From an uncultured Shimia sp. (GTDB taxonomy: Bacteria; Pseudomonadota; Alphaproteobacteria; Rhodobacterales; Rhodobacteraceae): a stretch of 64,000 nucleotides of DNA. The position numbers and the translations under genes were made by a program. The notes under the pieces were generated by a model. It made no database searches. It was not told the origin of the DNA and saw only the letters and a list, made by a program, of their open reading frames with translations. The stretch spans positions 228,408 through 292,407 of the forward strand of contig CALCOY010000016.1 of assembly GCA_937897325.1 (NCBI GenBank). Direction: 5' to 3'. The first letter of the stretch is position 1; the number at the start of each line of letters is the position of its first letter. Shown here in pieces: positions 8,510 to 19,032 of this stretch.

Positions 8510-9894
8510 GCCAATCTGCCCCACAGGTCGTATTCGCCTGCTTCGTCGACAATAACTTCGGCACAATCGCCAGGGCTGAGTTGTTCAAACCCCTCGTCAA
8601 TGAAGAGATTTCCATCGATCTCGGGGGCATCGGCAATCGTCCTGCAGGTTGCCGCTTCATCATCGACGTCGTCTACCAGAACGGTGAGGCGAAGCCCCAC
8701 CTTACGGGCGAGCTTCGCCTCTGAGATCGCCTGCGCCTTTTCCATAAATCGGTTCCAACGATCCTGTTTGACCTCATCCGGGACATGATCCGACAGATTA
8801 TTTGAACGCGCGCCATCGACGTTTTCGTACTTAAAACACCCGACACGGTCGAGTTGCGCTTCGTCCAGCCAATCGAGCAATGTCTGAAACTCTGCCTCCG
8901 TCTCCCCAGGATATCCAACGATGAAAGTCGAGCGCAGCGTCAGATCCGGGCAGATGGCACGCCAGGCGGCGATTTCTTCCAGGGTTTTTGCCCCAGCTGC
9001 AGGACGTGCCATGCGTTTCAGAACATCAGGATGGGCGTGTTGGAAGGGGATGTCGAGATAGGGCAAGAGACCGTTCTGCGGATCCGCCATCAGCGGGATC
9101 AGATCGCGCACATGCGGGTATGGGTAGACATAGTGCAGACGTACCCAAGCCCCCAGCTGACCCAATTCACGAGAGAGATCGAGGATATGACTGCGGACCT
9201 CTCCGCCTTGCCAGAGATGCGTGTCATACTTGCGGTCGAGCCCGTACGCGCTGGTGTCCTGGCTGATGACGAGAAGTTCCTGCACACCTGCATCCACCAG
9301 CTTTTCAGCCTCTCGCAGAACGGCATGGACGGGCCGAGAGGCCAGCCGCCCGCGCATGTCGGGAATGATGCAGAACTTACACTTATGATTGCAGCCCTCG
9401 GAAATCTTCAGATAGGCGTAGTGGCGGGGTGTCAGATGCACACTGCTGGCCGGCAGAAGATCCACGAAAGGGTCTGGCGCCGGCGGCACGGCGCTGTGGA
9501 CTGCATCAAGCACCGCCTCGTACTGATGCGGGCCCGTGACCGCGAGCACCTTGGGGTGTGTGCCCGCAATGTATTCGGGCTCTGCCCCCAGACAGCCCGT
9601 GACAATCACCCGACCGTTTTCCCGAAGCGCTTCTCCAATCGCCTCGAGACTTTCGGCCTTGGCGGAGTCGAGAAAACCGCAGGTATTCACGATCACCGCA
9701 TCCGCACCACCATAGTCAGGTGAGATCCCATAGCCCTCTGCCCGCAAGCGCGTCAGTATGCGTTCGCTGTCGACAAGCGCTTTGGGACAGCCCAGAGACA
9801 CCATGCCGATCGTCGGCTGGCCTTCGCGAGGGGCCTCTGACACGCGTGCTGCAGGGGCAAGGTCAGGACGAAGATCGGGAGGGTTCACGCTCAT
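8506..9894 (-). CDS. rimO: Ribosomal protein S12 methylthiotransferase
   Basis: This 462-residue radical-SAM enzyme methylthiolates an aspartate of S12. The N-terminal UPF0004 domain holds [15 protein letters not shown] and [10 protein letters not shown]. The radical-SAM cluster motif CNHKCKFC is mid-protein, and a TRAM-like segment (VLVDDVD to the end) closes it. The start at 9894 ([11 protein letters not shown]) gives family length; the frame runs open to 10473 but overlaps the divergent AsmA-family gene. Its stop lies inside the hairpin repeat. Confidence 0.95.
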   Translation of the reverse strand: MSVNPPDLRPDLAPAARVSEAPREGQPTIGMVSLGCPKALVDSERILTRLRAEGYGISPDYGGADAVIVNTCGFLDSAKAESLEAIGEALRENGRVIVTGCLGAEPEYIAGTHPKVLAVTGPHQYEAVLDAVHSAVPPAPDPFVDLLPASSVHLTPRHYAYLKISEGCNHKCKFCIIPDMRGRLASRPVHAVLREAEKLVDAGVQELLVISQDTSAYGLDRKYDTHLWQGGEVRSHILDLSRELGQLGAWVRLHYVYPYPHVRDLIPLMADPQNGLLPYLDIPFQHAHPDVLKRMARPAAGAKTLEEIAAWRAICPDLTLRSTFIVGYPGETEAEFQTLLDWLDEAQLDRVGCFKYENVDGARSNNLSDHVPDEVKQDRWNRFMEKAQAISEAKLARKVGLRLTVLVDDVDDEAATCRTIADAPEIDGNLFIDEGFEQLSPGDCAEVIVDEAGEYDLWGRLA

Positions 9895-9997
9895 CTCAGT
9901 GGTTTTAGGCCAAGTACCAGCCCGCGGAAAGGCTTTGTCTTGCGGAACATCGCGTCGCCTGAAACAGTGAGGCCAATCCAACGACGGGGGCGTCGCC

Positions 9998-11935
9998 ATG
10001 AAGTGGATCTTTCGGCTTTTCGGTCTGATTGTCGTTCTTGCCTTGACTGCGGTTGGGGCGATTTTTCTGATACCCGCTGATCGGATCGCGGCGATCGCAG
10101 CGGACCAGATCCGCACGGCCACCGGGCGGGAGGTAGCGATTTCGGGCGACGTGTCGATGACGATTTGGCCGGTGCTCGGCGTAACGGCAGGCGGGATCGA
10201 GGTGGGCAATGCAGATTGGGCCAAGGACGGCCCGATGCTGACCGCACAGAATGCCGCGATCGGAGTCGATGCCGCCGCGCTGCTTGGTGGCGAGATCCGG
10301 ATTACGAATATCGAGGCGGCCTCGCCTACCATCCGACTAGAGCAAAAACAGGACGGGCGGGCCAGTTGGCAATTCACCGATGCCAGCGGCGAGGCCCAGA
10401 TCGAAACGGAAACGGCCCCCGACAGACCAGCGCGCGCTTTCAGCATCGAAAAGCTTAGCGTAAAGGACGCCACCCTGATCTATGATGCAGAGGGCAGTGA
10501 TCTGGTGTCTTACTCCGGTGTCGATCTGCTTCTGGACTGGCCGGAACGTTTGGGGCCAGCCGACATCACGGCGAAACTGGTACCAGCGGCGCAGGACGTG
10601 CGGGTGAATGCAACAATCGGGGCATTTTCAGGCTTTATTACTGGTCAGGTTCAACCGGTGGAAGCCACGATTGACACTGAGGGCGGCCAGATCACCCTGT
10701 CAGGCCGGGCTAGCACGGCGGGCGAAGTGGCGGGCCAACTGGGATTGCAGATCGACAACACCGACGCTTTCCTTCGCGCTTTGGGCCTGCCCGGCGCAGA
10801 CCTGCCACGCGGTCTGGGGCGCAGTCTGAACGGTCAGACAGAGCTTACTCTGACCGGCGACAGGCGGCTCGCCCTGCGCAATCTCAGCCTTCGGATGGAC
10901 GAAAACCAGATCAATGGGGCGATGGATGCCAGCTTGAACGGTACACCCCAGATCAACGCGCAATTCAATGCAGGCAATCTGAACTTGACAGGCCTGACCG
11001 GCGACGACGCCAGTGGTGCCGCGGCGCCTGCGACACCGTCCTCCGGTTGGTCGAGGGCTCCGATTGATGCCAGCGGGCTGGCCGCCTTTAACGGTGAGAT
11101 TGCGTTGCGCGCCGATACCATTGATCTGGGTCGTTTCAGACTGGGCACAACCCGAACACTTCTGCGCAATGACAATTCCCGCATGGTCACGGAGTTGCGC
11201 GAAATAACTGCCTATGGAGGAACCGTCACGGGGCAGTTTGTCATGAACAACCGCAGCGGGCTTTCGGTGGGTGGCAACATTAATGTGAGCGATATTCAAT
11301 TGGAGCAGGTCCTGTCGGATGCGATTGGCTCTGACCGACTGACCGGCGCGGCACGGGCTGAGGTGTCCTTTTTAGGCGTCGGTGGTTCGGCCGATGCGAT
11401 CATGCGGTCACTGTCAGGACAAGGTGCTATGCAAGTGGGCACCGGGACGATCAAAGGGCTGGATCTGGATCGACTCATGCGGGGCGGAAGCGCCGGAGGT
11501 GGCACGACGATCTTCAATTCCCTTGGGGCAACTTTCACGATGGAGGGCGGCAACCTGATGAACGATGACCTGCTGTTTGCCCTAACGAACTATGAAGCGC
11601 GGGGCGCCGGACGAGTGGGCCTTGGATCGCAAGACATTGACTATCTTTTTACGCCGGTCGCACTGCGCGCCAATGAAGGCCAGGGGCTTGCCATCCCGGT
11701 TCGCATCCGGGGGCCCTGGGCCTCACCCAGCATCCTACCCGATCTCGATGCGGCGATTGATTTGAACTTTGCCGCTGAAAAAGAACGGCTTGAGCAGGAG
11801 GCAAAGGAAAAAGTCCGCCAGAAGGTTGAGGAAAAGCTGGGTGTAACTGCAGGTGAAGGGCAAAGCTTGGAGGATGCAGCCAAAGACAAGGTCGAGGGTG
11901 AGATCAAGCGCGGCCTGCGCAGCCTTTTTGACTGA
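9998..11935 (+). CDS. AsmA-family protein
   Basis: This 645-residue protein has an N-terminal membrane anchor (about residues 5-25) and a long repetitive beta-rich periplasmic region. The AsmA-type start ([20 protein letters not shown], then [14 protein letters not shown]) and the C-terminal domain with [20 protein letters not shown] are typical. Family members affect outer-membrane assembly or lipid transport between membranes. The extreme C-terminus is charged and helical (about 590-645). It converges on the AbrB-family gene with 3 bp between the stops. Confidence 0.88.
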   Translation: MKWIFRLFGLIVVLALTAVGAIFLIPADRIAAIAADQIRTATGREVAISGDVSMTIWPVLGVTAGGIEVGNADWAKDGPMLTAQNAAIGVDAAALLGGEIRITNIEAASPTIRLEQKQDGRASWQFTDASGEAQIETETAPDRPARAFSIEKLSVKDATLIYDAEGSDLVSYSGVDLLLDWPERLGPADITAKLVPAAQDVRVNATIGAFSGFITGQVQPVEATIDTEGGQITLSGRASTAGEVAGQLGLQIDNTDAFLRALGLPGADLPRGLGRSLNGQTELTLTGDRRLALRNLSLRMDENQINGAMDASLNGTPQINAQFNAGNLNLTGLTGDDASGAAAPATPSSGWSRAPIDASGLAAFNGEIALRADTIDLGRFRLGTTRTLLRNDNSRMVTELREITAYGGTVTGQFVMNNRSGLSVGGNINVSDIQLEQVLSDAIGSDRLTGAARAEVSFLGVGGSADAIMRSLSGQGAMQVGTGTIKGLDLDRLMRGGSAGGGTTIFNSLGATFTMEGGNLMNDDLLFALTNYEARGAGRVGLGSQDIDYLFTPVALRANEGQGLAIPVRIRGPWASPSILPDLDAAIDLNFAAEKERLEQEAKEKVRQKVEEKLGVTAGEGQSLEDAAKDKVEGEIKRGLRSLFD

Positions 11936-11938
11936 TCG

Positions 11939-12952
11939 CTACCGATCAAGAAGCCGCGCAAAGAGCGGAGCGCCAAGGATCACCACAAGAATCCTGAGCA
12001 CATGATGTGCGATCACAAATGCCATGTCCGCCCCCACCACGAGGGCAAGCACCGTGAGTTCAGCCTGCCCACCTGGAGCAAAAGCCAACAAGGTCTCAGT
12101 GCCCGGGGCAAGACCGGCAAGATAGACAAGCTCCACAAAGGGGAAGGTCAGCAGAATCAGCAGGATACAAAAACCGACACTTGCCAGCAGATCGCGCCTA
12201 ATCTCAGCCATGGTTATACCGACATAATGGATGCCAACGCTCATCCCGATGAAAAACTGTGCCGCCCAGATCGCCTCAACCGGAGGACGGTTGGTCAGAA
12301 AGCCGGAAATCGCAAGAATGCCGGTCACCACAAGCGGGCCCAGTATCGACGCGCCGAATAAATTCAAACGCTTGAAAAGCTGCCAGCCGACCACCGCGCT
12401 GATCAGCATGAGAATCATTTCATACACCGGAATGTCACGCGCAGGGGCACCCGGCGGGTTGCCGAGATCAGCGCCCCATATGCCTTGCAGTAGAAATGGC
12501 AGAGCGGCGACAATCACCATAACCCGAGTTGCATGGATCAGGGAGAGCGTACGTATATTGCCGCCAGCTTCTTCGCCGAAAACCAGCATGTCGGACAAAC
12601 CGCCAGGCATCGCGCCATAGTAACTTGTCGGAAAATCGAAGCGCCAGAGCAATCGGAAATAGGGCACACCAACCAGACCCACACAAAGAACCATGACCGG
12701 GATCAGCAGCAACGTGGGCCACATGCCCGTCATCGCCAGAAACACAGCCGGTGTGAAGGTTGCACCCACCGCCACGCCAAGGATCGTGCGCATGGCGTCA
12801 TTCAGCGGGGCGATCCCCTTCATGTCCACACCCGCCAAGGCAGCAATCAGACAGGCGGCCATCGGACCCAAAAGCCATGGCAGCGGCAGATTGACGAAGT
12901 GAAAGACGACGACACCAATGCCGGCCACGACAAAGGTCGTTACGTGGGGCAT
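11939..12952 (-). CDS. AbrB-family membrane protein (putative transporter)
   Basis: This 337-residue integral membrane protein has about ten helices arranged as two similar halves, as in the AbrB/MSMEG_3727 duplication family (Pfam AbrB, sometimes called putative ammonia monooxygenase). The characteristic segments LPWLLGPMAACL, MPGGLSDMLVFGEEAGGN and FAPGGQAELTVLALVVGAD mark the two halves. Function and substrate are unknown. ATG at 12952 is chosen over a TTG three codons upstream. Confidence 0.88.
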   Translation of the reverse strand: MPHVTTFVVAGIGVVVFHFVNLPLPWLLGPMAACLIAALAGVDMKGIAPLNDAMRTILGVAVGATFTPAVFLAMTGMWPTLLLIPVMVLCVGLVGVPYFRLLWRFDFPTSYYGAMPGGLSDMLVFGEEAGGNIRTLSLIHATRVMVIVAALPFLLQGIWGADLGNPPGAPARDIPVYEMILMLISAVVGWQLFKRLNLFGASILGPLVVTGILAISGFLTNRPPVEAIWAAQFFIGMSVGIHYVGITMAEIRRDLLASVGFCILLILLTFPFVELVYLAGLAPGTETLLAFAPGGQAELTVLALVVGADMAFVIAHHVLRILVVILGAPLFARLLDR

Positions 12953-12973
12953 TATCGGCAAAGTGCAGGGAAG

Positions 12974-12987
12974 GATCGCATGCGATC
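12974..12987. promoter_or_regulatory. Perfect 14-bp palindrome upstream of rpsA
   Basis: GATCGCATGCGATC reads identically on both strands. It lies 40 bp upstream of the putative rpsA -35 box and 22 bp upstream of the divergent AbrB-family gene. It could be an operator for either gene; no regulator is assigned. Confidence 0.35.
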
Positions 12988-13026
12988 GTCGCTATCGACA
13001 GACACAGAGGTTGTCAAAGCACCCCC

Positions 13027-13055
13027 TTGCCCTTTTGGTACAAGCTCGCTATACG
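13027..13055 (+). promoter_or_regulatory. Putative rpsA promoter
   Basis: TTGCCC (13027-13032) and TATACG (13050-13055) are separated by 17 bp. This predicts a leader of about 150 nt before the rpsA ATG, long enough for the autogenous control known for S1. Consensus match only. Confidence 0.55.
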
Positions 13056-13213
13056 CGCAGCCGTCGACAAGGTGGAAACCACCACATGACATCGAGTTGA
13101 GCAGGGTCGGATCTCCGGCCCTCTTTGTTTTGTGGACCATCTGACCAACCCCAAGACCGGCGGAGACAACCGCGCGGCCAGAAAACCGTAAACGCAAGGA
13201 AACAGAAAGCCAC

Positions 13214-14890
13214 ATGGCATCAGCAACCATGGAGGAATTCGAAGCCCTCCTGAACGAAAGCTTCGAAATGGACACACCCGAAGAGGGTTCGGTTGTCAAA
13301 GGCAAGGTGATCGCGATCGAAGCGGGCCAAGCCATCATCGACGTTGGCTACAAAATGGAAGGCCGGGTCGAGCTTAAGGAATTCGCAAATCCCGGTGAAG
13401 CACCCGAAATCGCCGTTGGCGATGAGGTGGAGGTTTATCTGCGCTCGGCCGAGAACGCCAAGGGCGAAGCGGTCATCAGCCGCGAGATGGCCCGCCGCGA
13501 AGAAGCCTGGGACCGTCTGGAAAAAGCCTATGCCGACGATGCGCGCGTTGAAGGCGCGATCTTTGGTCGGGTCAAAGGCGGATTTACCGTCGATCTGGGT
13601 GGCGCCGTGGCCTTCTTGCCCGGCTCACAGGTCGATGTGCGTCCGGTGCGCGACGCCGGACCGCTCATGGGTCTCAAGCAACCTTTCCAGATCCTGAAAA
13701 TGGACCGCCGCCGGGGCAACATCGTTGTGTCGCGTCGTGCGATCTTGGAAGAATCCCGTGCCGAACAGCGCGCCGAAGTGATCGGCAACCTGACCGAAGG
13801 CCAAAACGTTGATGGTGTAGTCAAGAACATCACCGAATACGGTGCCTTCGTCGATCTGGGGGGCGTTGACGGCCTGCTGCATGTCACCGATATGGCATGG
13901 CGTCGCGTGAACCACCCGTCCGAGATCCTTACCATTGGTGAGACAATCAAGGTTCAGGTGATCAAGATCAACAAAGAGACGCACCGCATCTCGCTGGGCA
14001 TGAAGCAGCTTCAAGAAGATCCATGGGATCTGGTCGCCGCCAAGTACCCTCTGGAATCGGTGCATATGGGTCGGGTGACCAACATCACGGATTACGGCGC
14101 CTTTGTTGAGCTTGAACCAGGCGTTGAAGGTCTGGTCCACGTTTCCGAGATGTCCTGGACGAAGAAGAACGTCCATCCGGGTAAGATCGTCTCGACCAGC
14201 CAAGAGGTCGAAGTCATGGTCCTGGAAATCGACGGTGCCAAGCGCCGCGTGTCCCTGGGCCTCAAGCAGACCATGCGCAACCCATGGGAAGTCTTCGCGG
14301 AAACACATCCCGAGGGCACCGAGGTCGAAGGCGAAGTCAAGAACATCACCGAATTCGGTCTGTTCGTGGGTCTCGAAGGCGATATCGACGGCATGGTCCA
14401 CCTCAGCGACCTCAGCTGGGACGAGCGTGGCGAAGACGCGATCCAGAACTACCGCAAGGGCGACATGGTCGGCGCGGTTGTCTCCGAGGTCGATGTTGAG
14501 AAAGAGCGCATCAGCCTGTCCATCAAGGCCGTGGGTGGCGACAAGTTCGCCGAAGCGGTTGGCGGCGTGAAGCGCGGCTCTATCGTGACCGTGACCGTGA
14601 CGGCCATCGAGGATGGTGGGATCGAGGTGGAGTACGAAGGCATGAAATCCTTCATTCGCCGTTCTGATCTGTCGCGTGACCGCGCCGAACAACGTCCCGA
14701 ACGCTTCAGTGTGGGTGACAAGGTCGACGTACGCATCACCAATGTCGATAACAAAGCCCGCCGTCTGGGCGTATCGATCAAGGCACGCGAGATTGCCGAG
14801 GAAAAAGAAGCCGTCGAACAATACGGCTCTTCGGATTCGGGCGCATCGCTTGGCGACATTCTGGGTGCGGCACTCAAAGGCGACGAATAG
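13214..14890 (+). CDS. rpsA: 30S ribosomal protein S1
   Basis: This 558-residue RNA-binding protein brings mRNA to the 30S subunit. Six S1 (OB-fold) repeats fill about residues 25-535, visible from recurring elements such as VKNITEYGAFVDLGGVDGLLHVTDM and ITDYGAFVELEPGVEGLVHVS. No strong Shine-Dalgarno precedes the ATG, as is usual for rpsA. It is followed by a strong intrinsic terminator and, unlike many relatives, has neither cmk before it nor ihfB after it. Confidence 0.97.
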   Translation: MASATMEEFEALLNESFEMDTPEEGSVVKGKVIAIEAGQAIIDVGYKMEGRVELKEFANPGEAPEIAVGDEVEVYLRSAENAKGEAVISREMARREEAWDRLEKAYADDARVEGAIFGRVKGGFTVDLGGAVAFLPGSQVDVRPVRDAGPLMGLKQPFQILKMDRRRGNIVVSRRAILEESRAEQRAEVIGNLTEGQNVDGVVKNITEYGAFVDLGGVDGLLHVTDMAWRRVNHPSEILTIGETIKVQVIKINKETHRISLGMKQLQEDPWDLVAAKYPLESVHMGRVTNITDYGAFVELEPGVEGLVHVSEMSWTKKNVHPGKIVSTSQEVEVMVLEIDGAKRRVSLGLKQTMRNPWEVFAETHPEGTEVEGEVKNITEFGLFVGLEGDIDGMVHLSDLSWDERGEDAIQNYRKGDMVGAVVSEVDVEKERISLSIKAVGGDKFAEAVGGVKRGSIVTVTVTAIEDGGIEVEYEGMKSFIRRSDLSRDRAEQRPERFSVGDKVDVRITNVDNKARRLGVSIKAREIAEEKEAVEQYGSSDSGASLGDILGAALKGDE

Positions 14891-14915
14891 GTCAAGGCTC
14901 AATCTGACAGGACTG

Positions 14916-14945
14916 AAAGCCCCGCAGCAAGCGGGGCTTTTTTTT
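14916..14945. terminator. Rho-independent terminator of rpsA
   Basis: AAAGCCCCGC (14916-14925) pairs with GCGGGGCTTT (14931-14940) around AGCAA and continues into a T run. The A-rich other flank makes it usable from both sides; the stop of the convergent GNAT gene (14944-14946) overlaps the T tract. Confidence 0.93.
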
Positions 14946-15411
14946 AGAGTAACAGCTTGCAAAAAGTCACTTTGTCATCGCCAACGGCCCAGTAGTCTCG
15001 GATGCGCGCCTCTTCTTTGTAGCCAGCTTTTTGGTAAAAGCTGCGGGTTAAGGCGAAGTCTTCGGTTCCGGACGTATCAACGATCAGCAGCCGTTGACCG
15101 GTCGCGGTCAGAACCCGCTCCATATGGTTGACCAATTGCCCGCCAAGGCCATTGCCTTGGACTGCTGGAAGGATAGCAAGTGCACGCATGTTCCAAACTG
15201 CCTCGGCCATTCGCTCAGGCTCTGAATAGCACAGCCCAACGGGTGCCGTGCCGTGCAAACAAGTGAGACAAATCGCATCGTTCTGACCAGCTGGGGAAGG
15301 GGCCAGCATTTCTTCCAACACGTCGCTTGGAAAGAGATCGGTCTCGTCGATCACTCCGATCAATGCCGGGACATCCGCAGCGATGGTCAGTCGTATTTGT
15401 GCATTTTTCAT
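14944..15411 (-). CDS. GNAT acetyltransferase, probable YjhQ-like antitoxin partner
   Basis: This is a 155-residue GNAT-fold protein. The acetyl-CoA loop region is MRALAILPAVQGNGLGGQLV (about 75-94) and the C-terminal FYQKAGYKEEARIRDYW is typical. It starts 9 bp after yjhX on the same strand. In E. coli the yjhX (topAI) and yjhQ genes form a toxin-antitoxin pair in which YjhQ is a GNAT-like protein, so the same gene order suggests this role. A plain N-acetyltransferase is the alternative. Confidence 0.8.
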   Translation of the reverse strand: MKNAQIRLTIAADVPALIGVIDETDLFPSDVLEEMLAPSPAGQNDAICLTCLHGTAPVGLCYSEPERMAEAVWNMRALAILPAVQGNGLGGQLVNHMERVLTATGQRLLIVDTSGTEDFALTRSFYQKAGYKEEARIRDYWAVGDDKVTFCKLLL

Positions 15412-15420
15412 CTGATACTC

Positions 15421-15678
15421 CTAACGATTGTCGAGTTGAGAGCGAACGGACATCACCCCCAAGCGAGTGACCTGATAGGGCTTTCCATTCTTTGATCGGA
15501 TAAGCCGCCGTCTTTTGAGACGTTCGAAGAGGGCCAAAGTACAGTCCGTCAGGATGTTGCCATCACGCGTGTAGCAGGTAACCTGCTGGATCTTTCCATT
15601 CGCAGCGCGTTCAAAGTGGATTGCACCGCCCTGCGCGAGCACGGGCAAAACACGCTGCTCGTGTTTCGAGATATTCAT
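15421..15678 (-). CDS. yjhX: YjhX/TopAI family toxin (UPF0386)
   Basis: This is an 85-residue protein, the same length as E. coli YjhX, a topoisomerase I inhibitor. Shared features include the N-terminal [12 protein letters not shown], the central [21 protein letters not shown] and the terminal SQLDNR. The fold is expected to be a winged helix. It is first in a two-gene minus-strand unit with the GNAT gene. About 200 bp upstream separate it from the RND pump gene, and I see nothing clear in that gap. Confidence 0.88.
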   Translation of the reverse strand: MNISKHEQRVLPVLAQGGAIHFERAANGKIQQVTCYTRDGNILTDCTLALFERLKRRRLIRSKNGKPYQVTRLGVMSVRSQLDNR

Positions 15679-15878
15679 TTGGGATTTCCGGGAATATGCC
15701 AGACAACTGATCCGCCTGGCATCGCGCAGACAGTCAGTGGGTGTAGATCGGTCCGTTTGTCCGAACCTTAGCGGCGGGCCGCAATCTCTAACATAAAGTC
15801 TCCATCACCCGTACAGTTAGCGGGTCGAGCCCTACATAAACACAGCCATCCGCTCGCGCAAGACAGACCTAGCCATCC

Positions 15879-18800
15879 TCACTCCGCAGGACTGACCAGG
15901 CGGGATCGGCTGAAGATCCGGTTAAGTGCCACGTAGAAGACGGGCGTCAAAAGCAGGCCAAGAAACGTCACACCGATCATCCCTGAAAACACCGCTGTTC
16001 CAAGAGCCTGTCGCATTTCTGACCCGGCGCCATGGGCAATGGCCAGGGGCAATACGCCCAGGATGAAAGCCAGCGCTGTCATCAGGATCGGCCGCAACCG
16101 CTGGCGGCTGGCATCAATCGCCGCTTCAACGGGGCTTAGTCCCCTCTGTTCCTCACCCTGCTTGGCAAATTCCACGATCAGAATCGCATTTTTTGCTGCC
16201 AAGGCCACAAGCACAATCAAACCGACCTGCGTCAGGATATTGTTGTCCATCCCGCGCAGCGTAACCCCTGTCAAGGCTGCAAGGATCGAAAGGGGCACGA
16301 TCAGCACGATAGCCATGGGCAGAACCCAGCTTTCGTAAAGCGCGGCGAGTACAAGAAAGGCAAACAGCACCGAGAGACCAAAGATGTAAAGTGCGGTGTT
16401 GCCCTGTTCGCGTTCTTGTAGGGCCAATTCGGTCCATTCGTAGGCCACGCCGGGTGGCGCTACCTCTTCGATCATCTGCTCCATAGCCAAAAGCGCCTCA
16501 CCGGTCGACCGGCCCGGGCCAGGATTGCCCTGCAGCGGCACCGAGACAAGCATGTTGTAGCGCTGAACCAATTGCGGCCCGGTCGCGTCCCGAATGCTGA
16601 CGAGCGTGCCGAGCGGCACCAGTGCTCCGTTTGTTGACCGCACCTTCAACCGGGCAATGCTTTCACGGTCGGTTCTGAATTGCTGATCCGCCTGCGCCCT
16701 GACCTGGAACAACCGACCGAACGCGTTGAATTCATTCACAAAGGACGAACCAAGATTGATCGAAAGCGTCTCGAAGATATTGCCGATTGGGACATTCAGC
16801 ATCTGCGCCCGCACCCGGTCTATATCGAGATAGATCTGCCGTCCACTGGCAGAGAATGTGGTGAATACCCCGGCAACATCTGGGCTGGCCTGGGCGGCCC
16901 CCATCACCTGAAATGCAGTCCCAAGAACACGGCGCATATCGTCGCTGTCTTGGTCCTGCAGCTGCAGCTTGAAGCCACCGCCGCTGCCAACGCCCGGAAC
17001 GGATGGCGGCGCGATCACGATAACAAACGCCTCCCGCAGGCTTTGCATCCGACCAAAGAGATCACCGATGATTGCATTTGCCGGGCGGTGCTGTGCCTCT
17101 CGTTCTTCAAAGGGATCAAAGGCGGTGAAGATCACTCCCTGATTGGACGCGTTGGTGAAGGTGGCACCAGAAAAGCCAGCAAATCCAACGGCATTCTTGA
17201 CCCCCGGCGTGTCCAGCGCGATCTGCGAAGCGGCCCGCACAACCTCATCCGTTCGCTCAAGGGAGGCGCTGTCTGGCAGTTGCACCACGACGATGGCATA
17301 GCCCTGGTCCATCTCCGGGATGAAACCGGTTGGCACCTTTTGCAGCATCCACGCCGTCGCGCCAAGCCCGCACGCAAAAAGCGCAAGCATTGCCGTCAGC
17401 CCCACCCAGGACGATACCAACCTTCGGATCAGCCATGCATATCCGTTTGAGAGTTTCTCAAAACCTGAGTTGAACCCGTTAGCTGCGCCCTGACCGATCC
17501 GTGCAAAGATATTCTGCGCTTTGGGATGGTCATGCGGACGCAACAGTATCGCCGCGAGAGCGGGCGAGAGGCTAAGCGAATTCACCGCCGAAATGGCCGT
17601 GGCGGTGGAAAGCGTCACGGCAAACTGGGCATAGAACGTACCCGTAATGCCTGGCACAAAGATCGTTGGCACAAAAACGGCAATAAGGACGAGGGTGATG
17701 CCCACCACGGCGCCTGATACTTCGTCCATCGTCCGCAAGGCGGCATCGCGCGGACTGAGCCCTTCACTTATGTTGCGCTCCACGTTTTCGACAACAACGA
17801 TAGCATCATCCACAACGATGCCGATCGCGAGGATCAGGGCAAAAAGCGTAAGAAGGTTCAACGAATACCCCACAGCGGACATGACCGCGAATGTGCCGAT
17901 CAGCGAAACCGGAATCGCGATAAGCGGGATTAGCGCACTTCGCCAAGATTGAAGGAACACAAGCACGACTGCCACGACCAACAGGACAGCTTCCAAGATC
18001 GTCGTATAGACTGCATCCACCGATGTGCTGATGAATTCGGTCGGGTTGTAGACGATCCGATACTCCAGGCCCGCGGGAAAGTCCTCTGCGATCTCATCCA
18101 TGGTTGCGATGATTTCGTCCGCACCTGCAAGCGCATTTGATCCAGGCCGTTGAAAGATACCCAAGGCAACCGCGGGCTGGTTGTCGAGGTAAGAGTTTGT
18201 CGTGTAACTGCGCGCGCCAATCTCGACCCGCGCCACGTCAGAGACCCGCACAATGCGGCCCTGGTCCGTAGAACGGACGATGATACGCTGAAACTCCCTT
18301 GGATCCTGAAGACGGCCTTGCGTGGTGATGGCGACCTCAAAATCCGCGCCGCCATCATTGGGTGGCGCTCCAAGAGAGCCTCCAGAAACCTGAATGTTCT
18401 GCTCTCGGACCGCCGCCACGACATCGCTGGCTGTAAGTCCCAAAGCGCCCAGCTTGTCGGGATCCAACCAAACCCGGGCTGCGAATTCGCGCTCTCCGAA
18501 CAACAGGATATCACCGACGACGTCCAAGCGGATCAGCTGATCCCGCACGCGCGCCCTGGCATAGTTCGACACATAAAGCTGATCGAATGTGTTATCCGGG
18601 GAAAGGACATGAACCACCATCATCAGGTTGGGAGAGCTTTTGGTGGTCGTTAGACCAAGCCTACGCACTTCGTCTGGCAGGCGTGCTTCAGCTATCGCCA
18701 CGCGGTTCTGGACAAGCACCTGGGCCGCATCGATGTCTGTTCCCTGATCGAAAGTGACGGTCAGCGCCATGCTTCCGTCGGCTGTCGAGTAAGAAGACAT

Positions 18801-19031
18801 GTACAGCATGTCTTCGACACCGTTCACTTCCTGCTCGATCGGGGTGGCGACAGTTGCGGCAATGGTTTCGGCATCTGCCCCTGGGTAGCTTGCCCGCACG
18901 ACAATCGAAGGCGGTGCAATCTCGGGATATTGTTCGACGGGCAATTCCAGATAGGCAATCAGACCGATCAGGGTAATGACGATCGAAACAACCGCGGCAA
19001 AGATCGGGCGCAGGACGAAAAAACGGCCCAC
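15879..19031 (-). CDS. RND multidrug efflux permease (HAE1 family)
   Basis: This 1050-residue inner-membrane proton/drug antiporter has 12 helices and two large periplasmic domains. The N-terminus FFVLRPIFAAVVSIVITLIG and motif GIVVDDAIVVVENVERN in TM4 (the two Asp residues of the proton relay) are diagnostic. The start is GTG at 19031, directly after the adaptor stop. Together with the adaptor it forms an AcrAB-like pair; no outer-membrane factor or TetR regulator is adjacent. The substrate is not deducible. Confidence 0.94.
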   Translation of the reverse strand: MGRFFVLRPIFAAVVSIVITLIGLIAYLELPVEQYPEIAPPSIVVRASYPGADAETIAATVATPIEQEVNGVEDMLYMSSYSTADGSMALTVTFDQGTDIDAAQVLVQNRVAIAEARLPDEVRRLGLTTTKSSPNLMMVVHVLSPDNTFDQLYVSNYARARVRDQLIRLDVVGDILLFGEREFAARVWLDPDKLGALGLTASDVVAAVREQNIQVSGGSLGAPPNDGGADFEVAITTQGRLQDPREFQRIIVRSTDQGRIVRVSDVARVEIGARSYTTNSYLDNQPAVALGIFQRPGSNALAGADEIIATMDEIAEDFPAGLEYRIVYNPTEFISTSVDAVYTTILEAVLLVVAVVLVFLQSWRSALIPLIAIPVSLIGTFAVMSAVGYSLNLLTLFALILAIGIVVDDAIVVVENVERNISEGLSPRDAALRTMDEVSGAVVGITLVLIAVFVPTIFVPGITGTFYAQFAVTLSTATAISAVNSLSLSPALAAILLRPHDHPKAQNIFARIGQGAANGFNSGFEKLSNGYAWLIRRLVSSWVGLTAMLALFACGLGATAWMLQKVPTGFIPEMDQGYAIVVVQLPDSASLERTDEVVRAASQIALDTPGVKNAVGFAGFSGATFTNASNQGVIFTAFDPFEEREAQHRPANAIIGDLFGRMQSLREAFVIVIAPPSVPGVGSGGGFKLQLQDQDSDDMRRVLGTAFQVMGAAQASPDVAGVFTTFSASGRQIYLDIDRVRAQMLNVPIGNIFETLSINLGSSFVNEFNAFGRLFQVRAQADQQFRTDRESIARLKVRSTNGALVPLGTLVSIRDATGPQLVQRYNMLVSVPLQGNPGPGRSTGEALLAMEQMIEEVAPPGVAYEWTELALQEREQGNTALYIFGLSVLFAFLVLAALYESWVLPMAIVLIVPLSILAALTGVTLRGMDNNILTQVGLIVLVALAAKNAILIVEFAKQGEEQRGLSPVEAAIDASRQRLRPILMTALAFILGVLPLAIAHGAGSEMRQALGTAVFSGMIGVTFLGLLLTPVFYVALNRIFSRSRLVSPAE

Positions 19032-19032
19032 C

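Noticed and set aside
8462..8788. 108-codon plus-strand frame over the trmB/rimO junction
   Set aside because: It runs antisense through rimO and its start is inside trmB; the [13 protein letters not shown] part is just the hairpin repeat translated.
13625..14962. 445-codon minus-strand frame opposite rpsA
   Set aside because: It is a shadow of the S1 repeats; rpsA is unmistakable.
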